From contig NW_027118693.1 of the NCBI RefSeq assembly GCF_036417845.1, positions 5,156,001 through 5,220,000 of the forward strand: a DNA stretch of 64,000 nt, in the 5' to 3' direction. The stretch comes from Apteryx mantelli (Eukaryota > Chordata > Aves > Apterygiformes > Apterygidae). The notes beneath the pieces were generated by a model, which worked only from the letters and a program-made list of their open reading frames with translations, was not told the DNA's origin and made no database searches. This document shows positions 55,629-64,000 of this stretch, one piece after another (the stretch's first letter is position 1; every line of letters begins with the position of its first letter). The translations under genes and the position numbers were made by a program.

Positions 55629-56564
55629 ATGCCCAACAGCAGCTCCCCCACTGAGTTCCTCCTTCTGGCATTTGCGGACACACGGGAGCTGCAGCTCTTG
55701 CACTTCTCGCTCTTCCTGGGCATCTACCTGGCTGCCCTCATGGGCAATGGCCTCATCATCACTGCTGTAGCCTGCGACCGTCGCCTCCACACCCCCATGT
55801 ACTTCTTCCTCCTCAACCTCTCTGTTCTGGACCTTTGCTCCATCTCCACCACTGTGCCCAAATCCATGGCCAATTCCCTGAGGGACACCAGGGCCATTTC
55901 CTACTCAGGATGTGCTGCTCAGATCTTTCTGCTTGTCTTTTTGGTCTCAGCACAATATTCTGTTCTCACAGTCATGGCCTATGATCGCTTTGTTGCTATC
56001 TGCAAACCCCTGCACTACGAGACCCTCATGGGCAGCAGAGCTTGTGTCAAAATGGCAGCAGCTGCCTGGGCCAGTGGTTTTCTCCATGCTGTGCTGCACA
56101 CTGGAAACACATTTTCACTACCACTCTGCCAAGGCAACGTCGTGGAGCAGTTCTTCTGTGAAATTCCCCAGATCCTCAAGTTCTCCTGCTCAGACTCCTA
56201 CCTCAGGGAAGCTGGGCTTATTGTCATTACTGCCTGTCTATTCTTTGGGTGTTTTGTTTTCATTCTTCTGTCCTATGTGCAGATCCTCACAGTCGTGCTG
56301 AGGATCCCCTCTGAGCAGGGTCGGCACAAAGCCTTTTCCATGTGCCTCCCTCACCTTGCTGTCGTCTCCGTGTTTGTCAGCACTATCATGTTTTCCCATC
56401 TGAAGACCCCCTCCATGTCCTCCCCAGCTCAGGATCTGGTGTTTGGAGTTCTGTACGTGGTGGTGCCTCCAACACTGAACCCGCTCCTCTACAGCTTGAG
56501 GAACAAGGAGCTCAAGGAGGCACTGAAGAAATTGATTCCACTGGGACAATGTCAGCACCCATAA
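55629..56564 (+). CDS. Olfactory receptor, OR14-like (gamma-c clade), copy C
   Basis: A 311-codon OR with NSS at residues 3-5, GNGLIITAVACDRRLHTP, FFLLNLSVLD into TM2, MAYDRFVAICKPLHYE after TM3 (DRF instead of DRY), FFCEIPQILKFSCSD in ECL2, RHKAFSMCLPHLAVVS into TM6 and NPLLYSLRNKELKEAL at the end. It is the inverted-duplicate partner of copy B, with about 88 percent residue identity by eye, the differences concentrated in membrane helices 3, 5 and 6. The start is the first in-frame ATG after the candidate acceptor and matches B. Probably functional. Confidence 0.94.
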   Translation: MPNSSSPTEFLLLAFADTRELQLLHFSLFLGIYLAALMGNGLIITAVACDRRLHTPMYFFLLNLSVLDLCSISTTVPKSMANSLRDTRAISYSGCAAQIFLLVFLVSAQYSVLTVMAYDRFVAICKPLHYETLMGSRACVKMAAAAWASGFLHAVLHTGNTFSLPLCQGNVVEQFFCEIPQILKFSCSDSYLREAGLIVITACLFFGCFVFILLSYVQILTVVLRIPSEQGRHKAFSMCLPHLAVVSVFVSTIMFSHLKTPSMSSPAQDLVFGVLYVVVPPTLNPLLYSLRNKELKEALKKLIPLGQCQHP

Positions 56565-56599
56565 CTGTCCCACATGCATCCACTCATCGTTCACAGGGT

Positions 56600-58990
56600 A
56601 TCTGGCATCAAGGCTCTGTGTTCTGGTCTTTCTTTCCTACTTTTTTACATCATTGTTAAAAGAACAATTGTTTTGCTTCATACCACTTTCCTCAGGAAAC
56701 TCTCATTTGAATCTGACGCAGAGACCGTGTTGAAGCAGGAAGCCAGGCTTCCCCCTTCATCAGCAGAGATGGGGGAACCTCGGAGGCCGCTAGTCTGAGC
56801 TCCCTCAGATGCCCCCAGTGCAATGAGGGGAGTTTCCCTTTGCAGTGTCGCTTTCAGCACTGACACTGAGGGAGTTCGGGGGAACAGAGTCAGGCTCGGA
56901 TGAGCACAGGTGGGCTGAGACCATGGGTCCCGTGTCCATTAGGAGAGCAACACTCAAAGCAGAGCAGGAGCAGAGAGGAGGGGAGGGGAGGAGAGTCTGG
57001 ACACAGCTTGTGGGGACAGACCCTGTGCTCCTCACAACCATCCCCCCACTGCCACAGCAGGAATTTCTGGGTTGCAGCCTTTGCATGGGACCAGCAACTT
57101 TCCTGGAGACACATCCAGCAAAGCCAGCAGGACTTTCTCCTTTCAGGGCTAGTCTCCCTATTTCCACCTGATCCTGCTGTGCTCTAGTGTGGCTATATGG
57201 GCTAAGCGCTCTCCTAACGTGGTGGTGGTAGCATTGTGCTTCCCTGTGCATTCCTGTGAAGACAGGCAGGAGCAGGCTTTGAGCACCTTTATGCCAGAGC
57301 TGGTCTCCAGAGCAACATTTCTATAATAAAAGGGGATCTCCTCTGTGATGTGCCTGAAGTCTGGCCTTTCTTCAGAAGGGGGAGTCAAGAATACTCCCAA
57401 GGGATTGCACCACAAAAGGGCTGCTGTTCTGCTTGTGAACTCCATGGGCTCTGGAGGACAAGCTCAGAGTCTCCAAGTGATCTGTTAGGAACCACAGATT
57501 GGATTTGGGGCTCATTCCCCAGTGACCAGTGCCAGTGGAGATGGAGAATGGTCTCTGAGTTGCCTACCCAGGGCTATCGCACAGGTGACAGTGCCACTGA
57601 CAGATGGCCATTCTTCTGGAGGGGAATCTGAGCCCCCAGGAGAGCTCAGGGGATCTCCAGGGACAATGTGTGCCTGGGGGTGGGCAGTGAGTGGAGCCTC
57701 ACAAAGTGAGAGACAGTCCATGGTGGAGTAACCAGAATGTACAGCACTAAATCCAGGTATGCACAGGGAAAGGAAGGCTCTGCAACCTGCGGAGAGGCAG
57801 TGGGGAGCCAGGAGGCACCGGGAAGGGGGCCTGGAGAGGGATTCATGCACCCTCCGTGAAACACCATAGGCTGGAGTTAGTGCCCACCCAAACACATCTC
57901 CTGCCATTGCAAACACCTTGGGGTCACTCTGAGCACTGTCCATGAGCACAGGCACGTGCCAGCAGTGTCAGTGGTGGTGATGCCTGTGTGGTTGGGCCCG
58001 CTTGCCACCTGAGCAGCATGGCCAGTGCCGAGTCAGGAGTTCCCCTGTGGTCCCATGGTCCCACAGTTCGCTCACGCTGCAGAGCAGCAGTGTCAGCGTG
58101 GGGCCCTGCGGGGAGCACCAGGGAAGGGTGCAGGCAGGGCTGGACAGGCCAGCGTGGACATTCGCACGTGGGGAAAGGCTCTGTGGGGAGCAGGGATGTC
58201 CCAGGAGAAAAGCAGGGCAGCATTCAGCGATGGAAAATGAGAACGAGAAACAGGTTTCTCTGCGCCGCAGCTCAGGGCAGGCTGCTCTGTCCCTGCGGCA
58301 GCAGGAGGTGCCGGAGGGGCTGCAGGGCCAGGGCTCTCGTGCTGTGCTGGTCAGCGGGGTGGGCATGGAGGGTCTGCAGGCAGACAGGGAGGGGGATCTG
58401 CTGGAGACAAGAGCAGGGGAGACAGAGAGTGATGGGTGTCATTGCGGGGCCTCCTCCCCCTTGCCGGGGAGCTGCTGCCCTTGTCCTTGGGCCTGGCCTG
58501 AGTTACGCTGTGGACATGCCTGTGCCTGGCCCTGCCCCTCTCAGGCCCTCACCCAACGCAGTCCCCATCCTGCTGGCCTGACTCCCCATCTCTACCTCGG
58601 ACATACCTGTGCACTGCAGTCAAAAGGAGTTATTTGGTTTGAACCGCTATGCAGGTACCACTGCACAGCGTGTTATCTGGATGAAAAAGTGAAGGCAGCC
58701 CCTTGGGTCTGGTTTTACGATGGGCAGTTAGGAGAGCAGGGCTTTCTGTATCACAGCTCAAGTGTTTATGCACCGTTTGTGACTGGGTTGCTGCTACAAA
58801 GTGTATGCTGTCAGGAGCAGCAAGAGCGGAGCTGCTGCGTACGGGAAGGGGATCTGGGAGCCGAGTGTGGCAGCAAGGCAGGCAGGGCAGTGACCCACTG
58901 GCGAGAGGTGCCGTCCTGCAGTGCCCAGGCAAGAGGAACAGAGCAGGTTTGGGGATGGTAACCAGCATCAGGCATGGTCCAGTGATCACC
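56600..58990. other. 3' flank of OR14 copy C, no gene supported
   Basis: Duplicate of 18890-21360. The 319-codon plus-strand frame at 58002-58961 is open in both copies, but overlapping long frames on both strands and lack of motifs argue for base-composition effects. Confidence 0.55.
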
Positions 58991-58999
58991 AGAAAAGAC

Positions 59000-59100
59000 C
59001 ACAGGGCTCCAACCAGCCCTGCTTGGCATGGGAGGTTGGACTGGAGACCTCCAGAGGTCCCTTCCCACCAAAACTCCTCTGCCACTCAATGAATGGAAGG
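59000..59100 (+). mobile_element. CR1 3'-end fragment
   Basis: GGGAGGTTGGACTGGAGACC and TCCAGAGGTCCCTTCCCACC are the common avian CR1 3' end; duplicate of 18775-18890. Confidence 0.75.
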
Positions 59101-59125
59101 ACCATGGGCACAGAGACAGGCTCTG

Positions 59126-59850
59126 CCTGTTCCCCCAGGCTGCTCTGCCAGTGGGTGAGAGGCAGAGCCCTTGGCCATCCCCATGCTTCCTTGTCCTCCT
59201 CTGCCTCTGAGCAGGACATCGCCTGGGTCCAGATAGGGCCCCGCTCATGGCCCCAGCGCAGGTTGCTCCCTGCAAAGGGTGAAACCCTGACATTCCCAAC
59301 ACGGAGCTGACGCCAAAGCAGCATCCAGAGCCCAGCCAGCCCCAGAGCCATCAGCCCTCCCTGGCCCAGCCACAGGGCCCTGAGAAGGACTGCTCACCCT
59401 GCCCCACTGTCCCCCTTTCCCCTGTGGTCAGCAGCAGCTCTGCCTGGCCAATGTGGGGACTGTGGACCCCACAGGACTGGTGTCCAGAGGTGCCGGGGCA
59501 CTGGGCAGCCCTGTAGGCGCGTGGGGTGTTCCCCGCTGTGCAGGCACAGACGTGTGCAGGTGAGCTGTGCTGCCCCAAGGCAGGCAGGCAGTGTGGCCAG
59601 CAGCGTGGCGTTGGGGGGCTGTTGGGGCCCGCCAGCTCTTCCCCCACCAGGGCCTCTATCAAGCACTTCGTGGAGGGGTCGGAAGGAGAAGGCTCCCTCC
59701 CGATGCTGCTGGCTGTCTGGCGAGAGCTCAAGTGGGCTCTGCCAGATGGGGATGCCGGCAGGGCCTGGGACGCTCTGTTTCCACCCTGCCCCACTCCCAG
59801 AGCCCAATACTCTATGACCAGGGTCTCTTACTTTTCCCATGCAGAGAGGA
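59126..59850. other. GC-rich stretch beyond arm C, no gene supported
   Basis: Overlapping frames up to 148 codons on both strands. One plus-strand frame (59526-59855) has a hydrophilic-helical look (IKHFVEGSEGEGSLPMLLAV) but no recognised domain. Confidence 0.4.
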
Positions 59851-59854
59851 TGTA

Positions 59855-60035
59855 ATGCTTAATATCAAATGTACATATCCAAAGACATTTGACATTACAT
59901 GTGATTTGAATTTAGCAGAATGATACAGCTATATACTGAAATCACAACACACGTCTAACTTAAACTTAGCAGAACATTGCAATTGCAATATACAGTTGAG
60001 ACACAGTGCAAATGTGATTCCCATTACTGGTCCCT
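59855..60035 (-). mobile_element. Fragment of the LTR family seen at 28165-28310
   Basis: In reverse complement it shares GTAATGGGAATCACATT, GTGATTTCAGTATAT and TCTGCTAAAT with the 3' part of the LTR at 27751-28374, with many substitutions. The 5' part of the element is missing. Confidence 0.6.
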
Positions 60036-60039
60036 GTAA

Positions 60040-62165
60040 CATGCTGGAAGCCATGGAGGCTCATGGGCATCTCCCAAACACAAGAGATGGACACAAACCG
60101 GGGGGGACATATCCATAGCTCCGCTCCATTCAGCCCCCAACCTGCCAGGCCCCTGCATCTCAGGGCGCAGAGCCTGGCACCCAAGGGAAGGGGGGGGGGC
60201 TCATCCTGTCCCACAGCACAAGTCTGCATGCCTGGGAGGAAGTGCCTGTGACTCGGCCTCTCCCTTCCCACTGACCATCATGGGAGGCTGGGGGACCAGC
60301 TCAGGCCATTAGGGCTCTCTAAACCTGAGAGAGTCAGTGAACAGACAGTCATCTGCAGGGAGGTGAGGGGAAGCCCATGCATGGGATCTCTCCTCCTGAC
60401 TTTTCCTCAGGAGTTTGGAGGAGTCCTGATGATTTCTCTGCCTCAGTTTCCTTTTCAAAGGGGCATGTCCCAGGTTTAGAGCGAATGAGAGTTATGGGGA
60501 GAGCCACATGCCAGAGGAGTTTTCAAAGTTTCCAGGAGCTCAGAGGTTTCATTCTCCTGCCAATTAAGCACTGTTCTTTCTCTGCAGTCCCTGGGGAGAG
60601 ACGAGCTGCAGCTTTATCCTTCAGAGACTCCTTAGTGCTATTAACCCCAGGACAGTGTGGAGAGCAGGGGGCATTCATGTGCTGCTGGACACATGCCAAG
60701 GAGCTGCTAGAAGAAGATGGCAAGGGCAGAGCAATGCCTGAGCCCTGGGACAAGGTTTGCAGAGAGCTCAAGGAAGAGAAGGACACGGTGGGGAAGAGAC
60801 AGGAGCTGAGACCTCAGCTTGATCGTCCTTCCCAGGAACAATCAGCACAGAGGTCGTCACATCATCCTGAGGATTGCAGCTTTGTGTTGTGTCTTCTGAG
60901 TCAGGTCTGTTCCTCTGGAGCTGGTGAGGCTTTGCATGGTGGCACCTCTGGGCAAGAATGGTACGGGCATGTCCTTTTTTGCATGTCTTTCCCCCACCAT
61001 CTCCCTCTTCCCTCTACGAATTTTCCTCGATTCCTTTGTTTGATGAGCAGAGTGCTGGTGAGCTTGCCAGTGGGTGCAGAGCTAGACTTTACGCCTTTGC
61101 TGCTCCTGAGCCACCCCAGAGCCCTGCCGGGGGCACCCACACCTCAGCTGGGAGGTGGGATCCAGATAGAGGGCTGTGTTTCTCCAGCAGGGAATTCCCT
61201 GGCCATGCACACGGGCATATCTTGGGCGTTTGCCTTTAACAGGAGGGGAACAATGCTTCTTCCCAATCTCACCCAGCACTCACCATGGAGACACCCACCC
61301 CTGCTCCCAGCAAAGCTGCTCAGGGAGCCTCGCGAGTACAGCTGTCAGGGCTGAGGTCCAGCTGCTGGGCTGCACCGTGAGGCAGCCCCAAAGCCCTCAG
61401 AAACCATTGCTGAGGGGGGAACTACACAAAGCGAATGATCTTCCCTGTGCTCTTCTCTTCCACCCTGCTCAAAATCTCTCTTGCCCATATTGGCTGATCA
61501 GCTCAGGTGTCCATCTTCTCTCACATCTATCTCACTTGTCTCTCTCAAGCCTGTGGGGGGGGGGGGGGGCCTCTCTGAGAGCCTTCTCACACAGTCATGC
61601 TGCATGGTGCCATTGATGTCAACTCCTGATCCACACACTGTCAAAGGAAGCATGCAGCCTGTCCCTTCCAAGACAAGTGTTTCAGAGAGCTGAAATCAGC
61701 TGCTTGGTGCAGTGCCCCTCCTCCTCCTTTGGGGAGAAAGGGCTTCTGGCATGATGTGCTCACATAAAGGGATTTTCTTGCCTGGTAGGGACTGTGGTTG
61801 CTCTTCAGAATAACTTCAGGTGTAGGAGAGACCCTGTCACAGGCTGAGCGAATGCTTGCTCTCCTCTAACCCCCCCCGCAAGCAGGAAATGAGCACCTCC
61901 GTGGAGCAGCTCACCTCTGTGGTTCCCCTAGAAGGGGCTTCTCTTTAGATACACGGCTTAAGTCTCCGGGAGAACCATATTCTCTCCTTTCCCTAGTCCT
62001 GGAGGCCATAAAGTGGACACAAACACAGTCAGAGAAGGGCCAAAGTCCGTGTTTTCTCTGACAGAAACTTCCTCCACGATTCTTTTATACAAGAACAAAA
62101 GAAAGAAATGAATCCTCTTTCTTGTAGGTTGCCTTGCTGGCAAAAGAGGAATGAGGGACCTGCGG
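60040..62165. other. Region upstream of the OR pseudogene, no gene supported
   Basis: A 325-codon plus-strand frame (60377-61354) is long but has no recognisable domain, is interrupted by no clear exon signals apart from TTTCTCTGCAG near 60586, and is overlapped by other frames. It could include the 5' non-coding exon of the OR at 62172. A G run of 15 lies at 61555-61569. Confidence 0.4.
61555..61569. repeat. G15 homopolymer
   Basis: Fifteen consecutive G after CTGT; possible sequencing or assembly length error. Confidence 0.9.
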
Positions 62166-62171
62166 TGATTC

Positions 62172-63127
62172 ATGGAGAAAGGGGAATGGGACAACCGCAC
62201 ATCACCAGTAGAGTTTCTCCTGTTGGGAGAGTGTCCCCTCACTCCAGACACCACTCTTCCTCCTCTTGCTTATGATCTACTTGGTCATCGTGTCTGGGAA
62301 CATCCTCATTGTTGTGCTCGTGGTGGCAGACCAGCATCTGCACGCTCCCATGTACTTACTTCTTCCTGGGCAATCTGTCCTCCTTGGAGACTTGCTACAG
62401 CTCCACCATCCTGCCCCGGCTGCTGGCCAGCTTCCTGGCTGGGGACAGGACCATCTCTGCTCATGACTATATGGCTCAGCTCTATTTCTTTGGTTCTTTT
62501 GCAGCTACTGAGTGTTTCCTGCTCACGGCCATGGCCTGCAATCGGTACTTGGCCATATGCCAGCCCCTGCTCTATGCAAGTCTCATGACCTGGAAGGTCT
62601 CTCTACGGCTGGCAGCAGCATCGTGGCTACTGGGATTCCTTCTCACTACAGTAGCCACTTTTTTCTTATCCCGCTTAAGGTTCTGTGGCCCCAAGGCAAT
62701 GGACCACTTCTTCTGTGATTTTATCCCTTTGCTGGAGCTTACCTGCAGTGACACCAGTGTTGTCAAACTACTAGGTTTCACACTGTCTCTCTTGGATGTA
62801 GTCTCCCCCTTCCTATTCACACTGGCATCCTATGTGTGCATCAGAGCTGCTATCCTGAAGATCCCATCTAGTGTGGGCAGGCAGAAGGCCTTCTCCACCT
62901 GCTCCTCTCACCTCACCGTTGTCACGGTTTTCTATGGCACCCTCACCGTTGTCTACCTGATAGCCAGAACAGCCCCTCTGAGGCAGCTCAACAAAGTCTT
63001 CTCCTTTTTCTACACCGTCCTCACGCCCCTGCTCAACCCTCTCATCTACAGCTTGCGGAACAGGGAGGTCAGGGAGGCCCTCAGAAAAGTGGTCAGGAAT
63101 GCTCTGGCTTGTACCCAGAGCTCATAG
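62172..63127 (+). pseudogene. Olfactory receptor pseudogene, OR11/OR12-like class II, two frameshifts
   Basis: OR landmarks run through three frames. The start frame gives [13 protein letters not shown]; near 62255-62270 a few bases are missing and the next frame continues with [21 protein letters not shown] and HLHAPMY; at about 62352-62358 a duplicated ACTT (TACTTACTT) shifts to a third frame that is open to the stop: [62 protein letters not shown] and NPLIYSLRNREVREAL. The wording resembles OR11A-type receptors; family is inferred. The DRY motif is NRY. Either sequencing error or real decay could explain the frameshifts; two separate lesions plus NRY favour decay. Confidence 0.87.
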
Positions 63128-63129
63128 CA

Positions 63130-63700
63130 GTTTTGCACTCCTCTGTACAACACACTGCTGGTTCTGCAAAGTAGTAAAGTCAGTATGGGAAATAGTAGGC
63201 TGCACATTAGGTAACCCCTGAGAGGAACACAGCAATGAGAATATTGGTGGAAAGCAGAAGGGAAGAGAGGATATTAAATCGATTAAATTGCATGGTTTAG
63301 AAGGGAAGGGAAATAATGTCCCATTCTTGTTGCTTCCTTGACAGACAATAAAGTGGTGTTGCTGTGCATGGGAAATTTTACAATGTTGTCTTTTTTTCTT
63401 TTTTCTTTCTTCCTCCTGTGTTGAGAGGGAATTCATCTGGGGTGAAATGTGAGCGGACAGGGAGGGAGATGGGGAGTGGCAGTACTTTCCTGACTGCAGG
63501 TTCCTTGGATGAGAGCCATTCCCTTCTGCTGTGACCACTTCCAGGGTAGAGGTTGGTGCCTCAGCCCGTAGCTCTCATTACACTACTGTCCAACGGAAAT
63601 GCATATACTGCCCAAACACATGTTGGTGTCTCCTGTCATTTGTGACGGCCTTGAGTCTCCCAGACATTTGTGGGTTCCTGGCAGATAGCGAGGGGAAATA
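63130..63700. other. 3' flank of the OR pseudogene, no gene seen
   Basis: Contains an AATAAA at about 63349 that could serve as a poly(A) signal (ACAATAAAGTGG), and a TTTTTTCTTTTTTCTTTC tract near 63390-63410. Confidence 0.5.
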
Positions 63701-63702
63701 GT

Positions 63703-64000
63703 TGTTAAAGAATATTGCACTGAAGCTGTCTAGAGCTGATCGCTTAGCATAACTTGCTTAGCATTAGTAGCTGAATTTGCTGAAGTCTTAGGCCGCAAAC
63801 TGTGAACTTTCTCCTAGATATTACCTAGTTATGGGAAAGAGGGCCCCAGAGCTGGTTCAAGGCGGGAAGATAAAGAAGTTAAAACCAAGAGCAGAAGCTG
63901 CAACCTTGAAAATAGGATAAAAAGCAGCCTGCCTAGAGACAATGAAGGAACCCAATGAAGAAGGGGAAGACCCCAGGTCTAAATATTAATATTGGTCCAA
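63703..64000 (+). mobile_element. Possible LTR start, cut by the window end
   Basis: Begins TGTTAAAGAATATTGCAC and contains a TATA-like GGATAAAAAGCAGCCTGCC at about 63914; this is the look of an avian ERVL-type LTR. The 3' end is outside the window, so termini and target duplication cannot be tested. Confidence 0.3.

Larger units (their letters stand above)
50660..59125 (+). repeat. Segmental duplication arm C (inverted copy of B)
   Basis: Reverse-complement partner of 18752-29312, lacking the B blocks at 24960-26437 and 27751-28374. It carries one OR14-like gene. Confidence 0.92.

Noticed and set aside
18752-59125. Arms B and C as an assembly artefact (two haplotypes joined)
   Set aside because: Coding divergence of about 12 percent in residues, copy-specific LTR and a 1.45-kb deletion are too much for alleles, although the 1.07-kb identical tract keeps a partial artefact possible.
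60377-61354. 325-codon ORF upstream of the OR pseudogene
   Set aside because: No recognised domain, overlapped by other long frames, no clear gene structure.
1-64000. CRISPR arrays, bacterial operons, tRNA or rRNA genes
   Set aside because: Looked for and not seen; the content is vertebrate nuclear, and the tandem arrays present have no spacer structure.

Overview
The window looks like avian nuclear DNA from an olfactory receptor (OR) cluster. The reasons are the intronless class II OR coding exons, three of them of the bird-expanded OR14-like (gamma-c) type; many fragments of the CR1 retrotransposon that dominates bird and reptile genomes; and avian-type LTRs. The species cannot be named from sequence alone.

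I find five OR coding exons that are open from start to stop. Two are a divergent OR6-like type (748-1695 minus; 38592-39539 plus). Three are OR14-like (11682-12617 plus; 21402-22337 minus; 55629-56564 plus). There is also one near-complete OR pseudogene with two frameshifts (62172-63127 plus) and two small OR relics not previously obvious from ORF length (32603-32803 plus; 42690-43134 minus). No non-OR protein gene can be supported firmly; an unassigned 195-codon ORF at 17627-18214 is the best candidate.

The architecture is built from large segmental duplications. Arm D1 (1 to about 6417) is an inverted copy of arm D2 (about 34258-40286), each holding one OR6-like gene. Arm B (about 18752-29312, minus) is an inverted copy of arm C (about 50660-59125, plus), each holding one OR14-like gene. 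A third, older and rearranged copy of the OR14 unit is A (about 7500-13100, plus). A short direct repeat (30680-31235 and 48036-48565) lies outside these arms. Recognisable CR1 sequence sits at or within about 60 bp of the arm ends I could place, so CR1-associated rearrangement is a reasonable inference.

After duplication the copies diverged by LTR insertion (a 387-bp solo LTR in D1 with its empty site preserved in D2; a roughly 620-bp LTR in B missing from C), by a deletion of about 1.45 kb in C, by microsatellite change, and very unevenly by substitution. OR coding exons differ much more than their flanks: B and C are indistinguishable over about 1.07 kb upstream of the OR, yet the OR proteins differ at about 37 of 311 residues; in D1/D2 about 30 of 38 residue differences fall between ECL2 and TM6/ECL3. 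This mosaic pattern (gene conversion, diversifying selection, or both) is the most interesting biology here.

Other notable structures are a 39-bp/117-bp higher-order minisatellite at 13.6-14.0 kb with an inverted relic at 15.6 kb, a 64-bp minisatellite with nuclear-receptor-like half-sites at 49.7-50.4 kb, a CR1 ORF1 esterase-like segment at 14.5-15.0 kb, and an antisense retroviral gag-like relic at 47.4-48.0 kb. All identity figures were read by eye, not computed.
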